Positions 33,311-42,043 of a DNA stretch of 64,000 nucleotides are shown piece by piece (position 1 is the first letter of the stretch; the number at the start of each line of letters is the position of its first letter). This DNA comes from Enterococcus saigonensis (GTDB taxonomy: Bacteria > Bacillota > Bacilli > Lactobacillales > Enterococcaceae), in assembly GCF_011397115.1 (NCBI RefSeq), contig NZ_AP022822.1, positions 1,911,001-1,975,000 on the forward strand. Reading direction: 5' to 3'. A program made the translations under genes and the position numbers. Under the pieces are notes generated by a model. It was not told the DNA's origin. It saw nothing but the letters and a program-made list of their open reading frames with translations, and did not search any database.

Positions 33311-33345
33311 TTTTTCGTGTTACCTCACAAGACTAACACGAAAAA
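33311..33345. promoter_or_regulatory. 12-bp perfect inverted repeat in divergent intergenic region
   Basis: TTTTTCGTGTTA (33311-33322) and TAACACGAAAAA (33334-33345) with an 11-nt spacer, between the permease pair and the thioredoxin-like gene. It may be an operator or a hairpin. Confidence 0.5.
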
Positions 33346-33450
33346 ATTAAGCTTTCGTTTACTTTTTTGGAACTTATAATCAGTAAATTTGACTTTTATT
33401 GACCAAAATTTTACATTGAAATTGAACTTAACAAAAAAGCAGGTGAACAC

Positions 33451-33789
33451 ATGATTCAAGTCAAAGATTTTTATACCGGGTTACAACAATTAAATCAAGA
33501 GAAATTAGCGATTGCGTATATTTCTCAGCCAGGGTGCAGCATTTGCGTAGCCGTCAAACCTCAATTGGAAAATCGTTTTGAAAAAGATGTTCCGATTTAC
33601 CATTTTGATGGCAATAAATTTCCCGAAGTCGCTGGTCATTTTCAAGCGTTGACAGCGCCTTTAGTCGTCTTATTAAGCCACGGCAAAGAATTAAGCCGAT
33701 CTGCTCGTTTCATCGATTACCCAGCCTTAACCAAAATTATCACAACATTTTCTGATGAGAAACCTGATTATTCTAAACTTTTCCAATAA
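33451..33789 (+). CDS. Thioredoxin-like protein
   Basis: 112 residues, cytoplasmic. CSIC active-site motif in ISQPGCSICVAVKPQLE (about 27-43) and a cis-Pro in ALTAPLVVLL. Short thioredoxin-fold protein, atypical CxxC (S-I instead of G-P), so probably a dedicated reductant or redox sensor. ATG 33451 is preceded by GCAGGTG. Ends at a strong hairpin. Confidence 0.82.
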   Translation: MIQVKDFYTGLQQLNQEKLAIAYISQPGCSICVAVKPQLENRFEKDVPIYHFDGNKFPEVAGHFQALTAPLVVLLSHGKELSRSARFIDYPALTKIITTFSDEKPDYSKLFQ

Positions 33790-33792
33790 AAA

Positions 33793-33842
33793 AGAAAGAC
33801 CGAGCAGTTGTAGTGATTCTACAAAACAACTCAGTCTTTCTT
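33793..33842. terminator. Bidirectional terminator
   Basis: AAAGAAAGAC..GAG and GTTGT pair with ACAA and CTCAGTCTTTCTTT in an imperfect long stem with T's on both sides. Shared by the thioredoxin-like gene and rex. Confidence 0.8.
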
Positions 33843-33843
33843 T

Positions 33844-34482
33844 TTATTTTCCTTCTTGTGAATGTAAAAAATAAATCAGTGTTTGCAATTCATTAGTCAA
33901 GTCCACGTTTTGAATTAAAACACTCTTAGGTGCACTAAGACGAGCTGGCGTGAAGTTCAAAATACCTTTAATTCCAGCTGCAACTAATTCATCTACTATC
34001 CCTTGAGCAAATTCGGCGGGTACAGTTAAAATTGCTATATCAATTTCTTGAATTTTAATTTGCTCTACCATATCAGCCATTGCATAAACGGGAACACCAT
34101 CAATGATTCGACCAGTAATTTCTTCATCTGCATCAAAAGCTGCACTAACACGAATACTATTGCTTTGATGGAATTTATATTTTAATAGGGCTGTCCCTAG
34201 ATTACCAACACCGACTAACGCAACATTGGTCATATGATCTTCATTTAATGTTTTTGCAAAGAAGTTCATCAATGCTTCCACATCATAACCATAACCTCTT
34301 TTACCAAGTTCACCAAAATATGAAAAGTCCCGACGGATAGTTGCACTATCTACTTGCACCGCTTCACTAAGTTCCGTTGAAGAAACCTTTTGTTTTCCAG
34401 CATTGTTTAAAATCCGCAAATAGCGGTAGTATAAAGGCAAACGTTTCGCTGTCGCCTTAGGAATATGATGATCTTTCAACAT
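33844..34482 (-). CDS. rex: Redox-sensing transcriptional repressor Rex
   Basis: 212 residues from ATG 34482, chosen for TGGAGG upstream; the frame is open further but without support. N-terminal winged helix (ATAKRLPLYYRYLRIL, then VDSATIRRDFSYFGELGKRGYGY). The C-terminal Rossmann domain VALVGVGNLGTALL binds NADH/NAD+. Rex represses fermentation and NADH-reoxidation genes until NADH rises. Divergent from the ABC-F gene, as in other Firmicutes. Confidence 0.95.
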   Translation of the reverse strand: MLKDHHIPKATAKRLPLYYRYLRILNNAGKQKVSSTELSEAVQVDSATIRRDFSYFGELGKRGYGYDVEALMNFFAKTLNEDHMTNVALVGVGNLGTALLKYKFHQSNSIRVSAAFDADEEITGRIIDGVPVYAMADMVEQIKIQEIDIAILTVPAEFAQGIVDELVAAGIKGILNFTPARLSAPKSVLIQNVDLTNELQTLIYFLHSQEGK

Positions 34483-34735
34483 GTACGCCTCCATTTGTGA
34501 ATTTTTCACGTATTTTACTGACAAATCATAACAGGACGTTTGGTGAAATGCAATTTCTCTGCTCATAAATTTGTGAATTTTTATTTTTGTCTCTGCCTGT
34601 AATATACACTAACCGTAAAATTATGATAGACTACAACTGATACGCTGAATTTTATTCAAATTTTATTATTTGACTGGGCATAAAATTTGTGAAAAATCAG
34701 TCAGATGCCATAATTCATTTAAAGGAAGATTATCC

Positions 34736-36673
34736 ATGATATTATTACAAGCAAATCAAATCGCCCGCCTTTTTGGTGCCGATGTTTTATTTCGCAATAT
34801 TCATTTAGAGATTGCCTCAAAGGCTCGGATTGGCTTGGTGGGGCGTAATGGTGCCGGCAAGTCCACCTTGTTAAAAATTATTGCGGGAATTGAAGCGCCT
34901 GATGAAGGAAACATTGCAAAAAATAAGACAGCTACCTTAGGCTATCTCGCCCAAGATACAGGCTTAGCTTCAGAAGCAACTGTATGGGATGAAATGTTGA
35001 CAGCGTTCGAAAAGGTTCGACAAATGGAACAACGAATGCGCAACCTAGAAGTTAAAATTTCTACAAGTAATCCTAGCGGTAGTGATTACGAAAGTATTTT
35101 AAAAGAATACGATAAGTTACAACACGATTTTGCCGATATTAACGGCTATGGTTACGAAAATGAAATTCGCTCCGTTTTACATGGTTTTCAATTTGATGAA
35201 AGCTTTTATCAGCAAAAGATTAATAATCTTTCTGGGGGACAAAAAACGCGCCTTGCTTTAGCACGCATGCTTTTGCAAAAACCTGATATTTTAATTTTAG
35301 ACGAACCTACTAACCACTTAGACATTGAAACTTTAAGTTGGTTGGAGAACTATTTACAAAACTACAGCGGTGCGCTGCTTATCGTGTCTCACGACCGTTA
35401 CTTTTTAGATAAAGTAACCAATGAAATTTACGAATTAAGTCGCCATAAAATGACTCACTACAAAGGAAATTACAGCCGCTACTTGGATTTAAAAGCCGCA
35501 CAATTAGCCAGTGAGTGGAAAGCTTACGAAAAACAACAGCAAGAAATTAACAAATTAGAAGATTTTGTTGCACGAAATTTAGTCCGGGCCTCTACCACCA
35601 AACGAGCGCAAAGTCGCCGTAAACAATTGGACAAGATGGAGCGATTAGATCGACCGCAAGGAGCAGAAAAATCAGCACATTTTCTTTTCCACATTGATAA
35701 GGTTTCTGGCAATGTCGTTTTACAATTAAATGATGCGGCTATTGGCTACAGTTCCAATGAAATTCTAGCCCAACCGGTGGATCTGGACATTCGCCGCCAA
35801 GATGCGATTGCCTTGGTTGGCCCAAATGGAATCGGTAAATCAACCTTATTAAAATCTTTAATTGGACAACTCCCCTTTATTCGCGGTGAGGTACAATTAG
35901 GCGCAAATGTTTCCATTGGTTACTATGATCAAGGTCAAGCAAATTTAAACAGTAATAAAACGATTCTGCAAGAATTATGGGATGATCATCCTACAACTCC
36001 GGAATTAGAAATTCGTAATGTTCTCGGTAGTTTCTTGTTTTCTGGTGAAGAGGTAGATAAGCCAATCAATCTATTAAGTGGTGGAGAAAAAGCACGGGTT
36101 GCTTTAGCGAAGCTGGCAATGGATGAAGAAAACTTTTTAATCTTGGATGAGCCTACCAACCACTTGGATATTGACAATAAAGAAGTCTTGGAAAACGCCT
36201 TAATTGACTACGAGGGAACTTTACTTTTTGTTTCCCATGACCGCTACTTCATCAACCGAATTGCCACGAAAGTGATTGAACTTTCTCCAGAAGGTAGTCG
36301 TTTATTTTTAGGCGATTATGATTATTATTTAGAAAAGAAAAAAGAAGAAGCAGAAATTGCTGCCTTACTAGCTGCTGAAGAAAACGATACGCCTATTGTT
36401 GTATCAGCTGGTAAAAAAAACTTTCAAAAAAGTAAAGAACAACAAAAACTCGTCCGCAGTCTGCAACGGAAAATATCTGATATTGAACAAACAATGAGCC
36501 AAACAGATGAAATCATTACACAACTAGAAACTGAAATGATAAAACCAGATATTTTAGCCGATCATAAGCAATTACAAGAATTAAATGAGAAACTAGAAAT
36601 AGCCCGTGCTAAGCAAAATGAACTATTGGAAAAATGGGAAGAATTAAGCCTTGAGCTAGAAGCATACGAATAA
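34736..36673 (+). CDS. ABC-F family ATPase (YdiF-like)
   Basis: 645 residues from ATG 34736 behind AAAGGAAG. Two ABC domains: GRNGAGKST (about 38), LSGGQKTRLALARML, ILDEPTNHLDIETL; then GPNGIGKST, LSGGEKARVALAKL and ILDEPTNHLDIDN. A linker carries RASTTKRAQSRRKQLDKM, the P-site tRNA interaction motif region. There are no TM domains. The C-terminal coiled coil (about 560-640) is typical of YdiF/Uup-like ABC-F proteins. It acts on the ribosome. Position next to rex matches ydiF in Bacillus. Confidence 0.92.
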   Translation: MILLQANQIARLFGADVLFRNIHLEIASKARIGLVGRNGAGKSTLLKIIAGIEAPDEGNIAKNKTATLGYLAQDTGLASEATVWDEMLTAFEKVRQMEQRMRNLEVKISTSNPSGSDYESILKEYDKLQHDFADINGYGYENEIRSVLHGFQFDESFYQQKINNLSGGQKTRLALARMLLQKPDILILDEPTNHLDIETLSWLENYLQNYSGALLIVSHDRYFLDKVTNEIYELSRHKMTHYKGNYSRYLDLKAAQLASEWKAYEKQQQEINKLEDFVARNLVRASTTKRAQSRRKQLDKMERLDRPQGAEKSAHFLFHIDKVSGNVVLQLNDAAIGYSSNEILAQPVDLDIRRQDAIALVGPNGIGKSTLLKSLIGQLPFIRGEVQLGANVSIGYYDQGQANLNSNKTILQELWDDHPTTPELEIRNVLGSFLFSGEEVDKPINLLSGGEKARVALAKLAMDEENFLILDEPTNHLDIDNKEVLENALIDYEGTLLFVSHDRYFINRIATKVIELSPEGSRLFLGDYDYYLEKKKEEAEIAALLAAEENDTPIVVSAGKKNFQKSKEQQKLVRSLQRKISDIEQTMSQTDEIITQLETEMIKPDILADHKQLQELNEKLEIARAKQNELLEKWEELSLELEAYE

Positions 36674-36744
36674 AAAGTACTTTGACTTTACTAAAATCTA
36701 ATCGTTATTCCAAATGTTGTTGTCATTTTTTATTTAATAAAATG

Positions 36745-36790
36745 AAAAGATGCGCCAAAGGTCAAACTGGCCTATGAGCGCATCTTTTTT
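36745..36790. terminator. Terminator after ABC-F gene and zinc operon
   Basis: AAAAGATGCGC (36745-36755) pairs with GCGCATCTTTT (36778-36788); inner AGGTC/GGCCT partly pairs. T-tract on the plus side and A-tract on the other, so it can end both converging transcripts. Confidence 0.85.
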
Positions 36791-36920
36791 AGTTTGTTGC
36801 ATAATATGTTCTTATTTTATCGCGTTTATATTCTTTGATAATCTTTAACGCACGCTTACGCGTTTTAATATTAGGACTTTTTAGGCGACGATAGGCACTC
36901 GCCAAATCTGTTTTTTCCAT
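36789..36920 (-). CDS. Very small basic protein (putative metal homeostasis protein)
   Basis: 43 residues, ATG 36920 (or 36923) behind AGAGGTG. MEKTDLASAYRRLKSPNIKT followed by RKRALKIIKEYKR. It resembles the tiny proteins annotated in enterococci as putative metal homeostasis protein. Last gene of the zinc-starvation ribosomal operon. No zinc ligands (no Cys or His). Confidence 0.7.
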   Translation of the reverse strand: MEKTDLASAYRRLKSPNIKTRKRALKIIKEYKRDKIRTYYATN

Positions 36921-36997
36921 CATTTTCACCTCTCTTATTAGAATCAAAAATATGGATGAAACTTTCATTACTTCAGCACTTTTTCTGCATAATATGT

Positions 36998-37147
36998 CTA
37001 TTTTACTTCTTTAAAAATTACTTTGCGGCGTAGCTTGGGAGAATATTTTTTTAGTTCTAAACGTTCAGGATTATTACGTTTATTTTTACTTGTTAAATAC
37101 AAACGTTCTTTCGTTTCGCCACATTCCAAAATAATATTTTGTCGCAT
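36998..37147 (-). CDS. rpmG: 50S ribosomal protein L33, zinc-free type
   Basis: 49 residues, ATG 37147 behind GGAGGAG. MRQNIILECGETKERLYLTS followed by KNKRNNPERLELKKYSP is L33. It has one Cys only, not the two CxxC pairs of the zinc-binding form. Such C-minus paralogs replace the zinc form when zinc is scarce. Confidence 0.93.
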   Translation of the reverse strand: MRQNIILECGETKERLYLTSKNKRNNPERLELKKYSPKLRRKVIFKEVK

Positions 37148-37157
37148 TTTTCTCCTC

Positions 37158-37535
37158 CTAGCGCTCTTCTAAATACATTTGTAACTGTAGAGCTTCATCG
37201 TAATCTAACTTATCGTCAGCTAAGGTCTGTAACAATTCATTTTTAAAGTCTAAAGTTATTTCCCAAAAACCATCAATTTGTTGAAATAGCGTTGGATCAT
37301 AGTTAGTGAAAATGGGATATAATACTAAAAAATCTGCAAAGCTCAAGTTCTTTTCTTCATAAAAATCCTTAATCATACCACTTTCCAACGCTTTTTCAGT
37401 TGGCATTCCAGTTTCTGTAATTAAGCCTGTAACGACCATATCTTTATAAACTTTACTTTTTTCAAGCAGAAAATTTCTTTTTCCCTGTTGATATTTAAAA
37501 TACTCTTCCACTAAAGGCGGATAAATGATTTCCAA
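37158..37535 (-). CDS. Unknown protein within the zinc-starvation ribosomal operon
   Basis: 125 residues from TTG 37535, preceded by AAAGGAGGGGGG. Acidic, soluble, helical, with many aromatic residues. I know of no named family. It lies between rpmF and rpmG (10 bp from rpmG), so it is co-transcribed with the alternative ribosomal proteins. Partner or chaperone of a metal-starvation response is possible, but unproved. Confidence 0.7.
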   Translation of the reverse strand: MEIIYPPLVEEYFKYQQGKRNFLLEKSKVYKDMVVTGLITETGMPTEKALESGMIKDFYEEKNLSFADFLVLYPIFTNYDPTLFQQIDGFWEITLDFKNELLQTLADDKLDYDEALQLQMYLEER

Positions 37536-37548
37536 AATCCCCCCTCCT

Positions 37549-37722
37549 TTATTTGTCAGCGATAACGCTGCGTCCTTTATAATATCCTTTTAAGGAAACG
37601 CGATGGGATCTTCTGTAGTCTCCAGTAGCTGCATCAAAAGAAATTTCTGGTTGTTTCAAATTTTGATGTGTTCGTCTTAGCCGTTTTTTCATTTTTGATG
37701 TTTTCCGTGCCGGTACTGCCAT
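37549..37722 (-). CDS. rpmF: 50S ribosomal protein L32, zinc-free type
   Basis: 57 residues, ATG 37722 behind AGGAGG. It begins MAVPARKTSKMKKRLRRTHQ, the L32 hallmark. The zinc ribbon CxxC motifs are absent (ISFDAATGDYRRSHRV instead). Zinc-independent paralog, second gene of the operon. Confidence 0.93.
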   Translation of the reverse strand: MAVPARKTSKMKKRLRRTHQNLKQPEISFDAATGDYRRSHRVSLKGYYKGRSVIADK

Positions 37723-37753
37723 TTTCTATTCCTCCTAATCAAACTGTTATATC

Positions 37754-38023
37754 TTACCAACTAGCTTTTTTTACTCCAGGAATTAATCCTTTATGAGCTA
37801 ATTTTCGAAAATTAATTCGTGACATCCCAAATTTACGCATATAAGCGCGGGGACGACCATCAATTTGATCTCGTAACTTTAAGCGATTTGGGTTTGAATC
37901 CTTTGGCAATTTGGCTAAACCAACGTAATCTTTCGCTGCTTTTAACGCCATTCTTTGCGCCGCGTATTTTTCAATTAAGGCTTCTTGTTTTTTTGCTTTG
38001 GCAATCTTTGATTTTTTCGCCAT
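37754..38023 (-). CDS. rpsN: 30S ribosomal protein S14, zinc-free type
   Basis: 89 residues, starting MAKKSKIAKAKKQEAL. The longer ~89-residue form lacks the CxxC-x12-CxxC of the short zinc-binding S14 and ends GLIPGVKKASW. GRPRAYMRKFGMSRINFRKL is the S14 signature. First gene of the operon; the Zur-like box lies 30-50 bp upstream. Confidence 0.94.
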   Translation of the reverse strand: MAKKSKIAKAKKQEALIEKYAAQRMALKAAKDYVGLAKLPKDSNPNRLKLRDQIDGRPRAYMRKFGMSRINFRKLAHKGLIPGVKKASW

Positions 38024-38054
38024 AAAACTTCCCTCGTTTCGTTTTCCATTGTAT

Positions 38055-38075
38055 AAATCGTAATCATTTCGTTTT
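38055..38075 (-). promoter_or_regulatory. Zur box upstream of the zinc-free ribosomal operon
   Basis: AAATCGTAATCATTTCGTTT fits the Bacillus-type Zur box (AAATCGTAAT-N-ATTACGATTT) with two or three mismatches in the second half. Zur with zinc would repress rpsN-rpmF-orf-rpmG. The rest of 38076-38323 only shows AT-rich promoter-like sequence. Confidence 0.7.
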
Positions 38076-38323
38076 GAACTCCATTACATTAGCAACAAAA
38101 AATTTTTTTGTCAATACTTAAATAACATGAATTTTATTTCAGATGAGTCTTTTATCCTCTTTTTTCTAACTTTTTATCCTTCCGTTTACAAGCTGTTTTT
38201 TAGTAAGCTTTAAAAAGCAGACTCTAATTTTTAAGGTTTAGTAAATCAGCCTTGTGCCCGATTTTATTTTTTTAGCTTTTGCTTTAGAGTAAACTTAGTA
38301 TCAACAAAAAGCGAGGTGGTATT

Positions 38324-39004
38324 ATGGCACAAAAAAAATCTCGACAACCCCAAATTATTTTTGTCGGCTTTTGTATGCTCATTTTAGGTGTAATTTGGCT
38401 CTTTTTCATAAACCCTACTTCCAATTCTTCTACATTAAACAACTCACGTATTAGTCAAGAAAGGTATAGCCAACAGGCTAATGAAGTTCTAAAAGAAAAT
38501 CAAATTCCTACACCATTAATTTTACAAACAGATGAACGTTGGGCGCACGATAATTATGGTAGTGGTGCTAACAATACGCTGGCCCAAAATGGCTGTGCAA
38601 TTTTATCATTAACCATGATTCTTTCTTATTTTGAAAAAAATGAAGCTATGCCACAAGACATTTTGAATTGGGCGCACAATAATTATTTTGTTGCAGATCA
38701 AGGAACTTCTTGGCAGATTTTTAGCGATTTTGCTAATCATTACCACTTGCAATATCACGATTTAGGCAATGACTTTCAACGTGCACGCCAATATTTACAA
38801 CAAAAGATTCCCGTAGTTGTTTCCGTCAAACCGGGACGCTTCACCGATGTCGGCCATATTATGGTGCTTGGAGCAGAGACAAACAATCAAATTTTAATTT
38901 TAGATCCAAATGATACACCTGCAAAAACGGTATACAAAGAATTATTTCACGCTGAAGATATAACCCGTGAAGCTATCCACTATTGGGCTTTCACCAAAAG
39001 CTAG
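38324..39004 (+). CDS. C39-like peptidase, membrane-anchored
   Basis: 226 residues. N-terminal TM anchor (about 11-29), then a peptidase_C39_2-type papain fold: NGCAILSLTMIL has the catalytic Cys, VGHIMVLG the His, and ILDPND the Asp/Asn. Extracellular thiol hydrolase of unknown substrate. ATG 38324 behind GCGAGGTGG. Single-gene unit. Confidence 0.87.
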   Translation: MAQKKSRQPQIIFVGFCMLILGVIWLFFINPTSNSSTLNNSRISQERYSQQANEVLKENQIPTPLILQTDERWAHDNYGSGANNTLAQNGCAILSLTMILSYFEKNEAMPQDILNWAHNNYFVADQGTSWQIFSDFANHYHLQYHDLGNDFQRARQYLQQKIPVVVSVKPGRFTDVGHIMVLGAETNNQILILDPNDTPAKTVYKELFHAEDITREAIHYWAFTKS

Positions 39005-39026
39005 CCATAACTTATTTTCTTGTACA

Positions 39027-39074
39027 AAAAAGTAGCCATTAGAAGTTTAACTAAACTTCTAATGGCTACTTTTA
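39027..39074. terminator. Bidirectional terminator, long perfect stem
   Basis: AGTAGCCATTAGAAGTTTA is repeated as its reverse complement with 2 nt between, flanked by A's and T's. Ends the C39-like gene and the convergent channel gene. Confidence 0.9.
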
Positions 39075-39080
39075 CTAGTT

Positions 39081-39830
39081 TCATTTCTTCAACATTCTTT
39101 CAATTCGATCCAATTGAGTCTGTAATAGAACAATCTCTTTTTTTAGCTCAGCAAGTTCACTATCCTCTTCAACTTGGCGCATAGCTTCGTTCTTGTGGCT
39201 AAAATAGGAAGTAATTGTTGAAGTTAATATCCCAATAAAACCAATCCCCAATAGCATCAAAACTGACGCAATCAACTTGCCTGCATCAGTCGTCGGCGCA
39301 ATATCACCATATCCAACCGTCGTAACTGTAACAATTGCATACCACAACGCATCGGCAAAAGACCGATTCTCGGCAATCGAGAACAATCCAGCTCCAATCA
39401 CAATAATGCCCAAACTGATATAAAGCACATAAATAAAACCGTTTGTATATAAAATACTGCGCTTGTTGCGAGAAAGCTTACCAAACAGCCCAATAATTCG
39501 AGCAATACGATTAATCCGCGCAATTTTGCCAAAGTGAGATAGACCAAGTAATCCAAAGATAAAGTTAAAAGGCAAAATTGCAATCAAATCAAAAAAGTTT
39601 TTCTTGAAAAAATTTTTTTTGACTGGATCAACAAGAAGACGACCACAATAGTCGACGGTAAATAAAAGCCAAATGAAATAATCAACAATTCGAAACGGAT
39701 TTTCATTAATATTAATGACTGATGCAAAATCTAACAGCATCAAAATAATCCAAATAATAGATAAGGTCAAATTTAAAACGTGATATTCATGATTATACTC
39801 ATTCAATTTCTTTTGTAACTTTTTGAGCAT
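39081..39830 (-). CDS. Voltage-gated-type potassium channel
   Basis: 249 residues from ATG 39830, chosen for GAGGTGATGAA; upstream in-frame ATGs lack ribosome sites. Four TM segments with an S4-like basic helix (KIARINRIARIIGLFGKLSR) precede the pore domain: a helix, then TVTTVGYGDIAPTT (selectivity filter) and a last TM. A C-terminal coiled coil (about 215-249) should drive tetramer assembly. K+ selectivity is expected from the TVGYGD filter. Confidence 0.92.
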   Translation of the reverse strand: MLKKLQKKLNEYNHEYHVLNLTLSIIWIILMLLDFASVININENPFRIVDYFIWLLFTVDYCGRLLVDPVKKNFFKKNFFDLIAILPFNFIFGLLGLSHFGKIARINRIARIIGLFGKLSRNKRSILYTNGFIYVLYISLGIIVIGAGLFSIAENRSFADALWYAIVTVTTVGYGDIAPTTDAGKLIASVLMLLGIGFIGILTSTITSYFSHKNEAMRQVEEDSELAELKKEIVLLQTQLDRIERMLKK

Positions 39831-40057
39831 TTCATCACCTCTTGTCTTTTCCATTCTAGCCATCGTTGCATTTTCTAACAAGAATTTTGTCATTTTTTTC
39901 AGCAATATTAGAAAAGTTTATTTGTAATCGTTTTCTATTGTTCTATACTAAAATATAAGAAAAGGTCAGTTTATTTTCTATTTTAGTAAAAAGATCTTGC
40001 TACAAGTAAATGATTTCACTTTTATTTCCACCATACAGCAAAAAAGGAGCGATGCAA

Positions 40058-41167
40058 ATGCGAATCGGAATTGCCAAAGAAATTAAAAATCATGAAAATC
40101 GGGTGGCTCTACCGCCCAGTGGTATCTTGGAGCTTGTAAAAACCGGTCACACAGTGTTAGTAGAAAGCGGCGCTGGTTTGGGTTCTGGTATCACGGATAT
40201 GGAGTACCAAAATGTTGGCGCACTTTTAACTTCTACTGCTGAAGTTTGGCAATGTGATCTAGTGATGAAAGTCAAAGAACCACTTCCAAGTGAATACCAG
40301 TATTTTAGAGAGGGACTAATTTTATTTACTTACTTGCATTTGGCAGCCAATAAGGAATTAACAACAGAATTAATGCGAAGTGGCGTTACGGCTATTGCTT
40401 ATGAAAATGTCCAATTAACAGATGGTAGTCTTCCACTTCTATCACCTATGAGCGAAATTGCCGGTAGAATGGCCGCCCAAATTGGCGCACAATACTTACA
40501 ACGAACTTTCGGTGGCAAAGGAATTTTACTTGCTGGTGTTCCTGGTGTCCGTCAAGGTAATGTAGTGATTATCGGGGGTGGCGTTTCAGGTTACAACGCT
40601 GCTCGACTAGCACTTGGCTTAGGAGCTCGGGTAACAATTTTAGATATTAATATCAATCGCTTAAAAGAATTGGATGCTAGTTTTAACGGTCAAATCCAAA
40701 CACTAGTTTCTAATGAATTAAATATCCGAACTTCCTTAAAAACAGCCGATTTAGTAATCGGAGCTGTCTTACTTCCTGGTCACAAGGCCCCCATTCTTGT
40801 GACTGAAGAAATGGTAGCTACCATGCCAAAAGAATCAGTTATTGTTGACATCGCAATTGATCAAGGGGGAATTTTTGCTACCGGTAGTAAAGTTACAACA
40901 CATGAGAATCCAACGTATATGCAATCAGGTGTTATCCATTACGCCGTTGCCAATATGCCAGGAGCTGTACCACAAACTTCAACATATGCTTTAAGTAATG
41001 CCACCTTACCTTACGCGAAGTTATTAGCAACAACCCGATTAGAACAGTTATTACAATATAATAATGCTTTGTACCAGGGGGTGAATACTTATAAAGGACA
41101 CTTAACTATGCAGGCTGTTGCCGAGGACTTGCATTTACCGCATACAGAACTATCGGCACTGATTTAA
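40058..41167 (+). CDS. ald: Alanine dehydrogenase
   Basis: 369 residues from ATG 40058 (ATG 40052 is also close to AAAGGAG). Starts MRIGIAKEIKNHENRVALPP. NAD-binding VVIIGGGVSGYNAARLALGLGA; substrate site Lys in VMKVKEP and active His in YLHLAAN; Asp in VDIAIDQGG. Reversibly converts L-alanine to pyruvate and ammonia with NAD+. Monocistronic. Confidence 0.95.
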   Translation: MRIGIAKEIKNHENRVALPPSGILELVKTGHTVLVESGAGLGSGITDMEYQNVGALLTSTAEVWQCDLVMKVKEPLPSEYQYFREGLILFTYLHLAANKELTTELMRSGVTAIAYENVQLTDGSLPLLSPMSEIAGRMAAQIGAQYLQRTFGGKGILLAGVPGVRQGNVVIIGGGVSGYNAARLALGLGARVTILDININRLKELDASFNGQIQTLVSNELNIRTSLKTADLVIGAVLLPGHKAPILVTEEMVATMPKESVIVDIAIDQGGIFATGSKVTTHENPTYMQSGVIHYAVANMPGAVPQTSTYALSNATLPYAKLLATTRLEQLLQYNNALYQGVNTYKGHLTMQAVAEDLHLPHTELSALI

Positions 41168-41186
41168 GCAAAATATAAAAGACACT

Positions 41187-41230
41187 AAAAAAGTAGTGGA
41201 AAGTTTCAAAGAAACTTTCCACTACTTTTT
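41187..41230. terminator. Terminator after ald
   Basis: AAAGTAGTGGAAAGTTTC / GAAACTTTCCACTACTTT, 18-bp perfect stem with AAA loop and T-tract. Also suits the convergent moaA remnant. Confidence 0.95.
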
Positions 41231-41242
41231 ACTATTATCAAA

Positions 41243-41893
41243 CTAACCACCAATCTGACTCATATGACGCCAAGTAGGTTGTCGTTTTTTTACTTTGTCT
41301 TGCTCATCTAATGCCATCTGATGATTTTTGGGCTTATCATGTAAAGCAGTAAAAACAGCAGTATAAAAGGCTGCAGCGTCATCTAATTTATTGCGCAAAT
41401 TTATTTCGTCTGCCCAATATAGACAAGATTTCAAACAACCATCAGCAGTAACCCGCAGACGATTACAACTTTCACAAAATTGACAACTAACAGGATGAAT
41501 CAAACCAAAAGATCCTTTAGCACCTCTAATTTGATAATTTTCTGAAGGCCCATTTCCAGATAGTTTCAGTTTATCATATACCCAACCCTCATCTTGACAA
41601 ATAGTAAAAACTTCTTTCACACCAGCATATCCTTGTAGCCAATTATCTTTTTGACTAGCAATGGGCATAAATTCGATAAAGCGTACATTCACCGGCTGTG
41701 TAATCGTATACTGTAGAAAGTCTTTTAATTCTTCTTGATTTTGTCCGTGAATCACAACAGTGTTCAACTTAATTGTTTTAAAGCCTTGCTGACTTGCAGC
41801 TTCAATTCCTGCTAATACTTTTTCTAACTTGCCGCCACGAGTCATCTGATGATATTTTTTTGCATCAAAGGTATCTAAACAATGGGTAATCTA
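41243..41893 (-). pseudogene. moaA: GTP 3',8-cyclase MoaA, N-terminal half deleted
   Basis: The sequence matches MoaA from HCLDTFDAKKYHQMTRGG to the end, with the C-terminal cluster CQFCESCNRLRVTADGCLKSC intact. Reading upstream, a TAG closes the frame at about 41894, and nothing of the radical-SAM CxxxCxxC domain remains. An internal ATG at 41845 could start only a 200-residue fragment. The enzyme cannot make cyclic pyranopterin phosphate. No other molybdenum cofactor gene is nearby, so this is a relic of a lost pathway. Confidence 0.88.
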
Positions 41894-41942
41894 GCTAAGT
41901 TTTATTTTCTTTTGAATCACTATAAATTCAATAAGAGAAAAA

Positions 41943-42037
41943 AGAACAAAACAAAAGACCTCCCCAAAATACTTTATAGCTTGTCTCTAAGTAAACGCAG
42001 TCAGCTAACCGGTATTTAAGTTCTTTTGTTTTGCTCT
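41943..42037 (-). terminator. Long-loop hairpin after the thiamine-precursor transporter
   Basis: AGAACAAAACAAAAGA (41943-41958) pairs with TCTTTTGTTTTGCTCT (42022-42037), one mismatch, 63-nt loop. On the minus strand it ends in TTTTTTC. Terminator of the transporter operon; it also marks the junction with the moaA deletion. Confidence 0.55.
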
Positions 42038-42043
42038 TAGTTG

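Noticed and set aside
41929..42037. The long inverted repeat as a MITE-like element
   Set aside because: The arms are only 16 bp, there is no target duplication and a T-tract follows on the minus strand, so a terminator is simpler.
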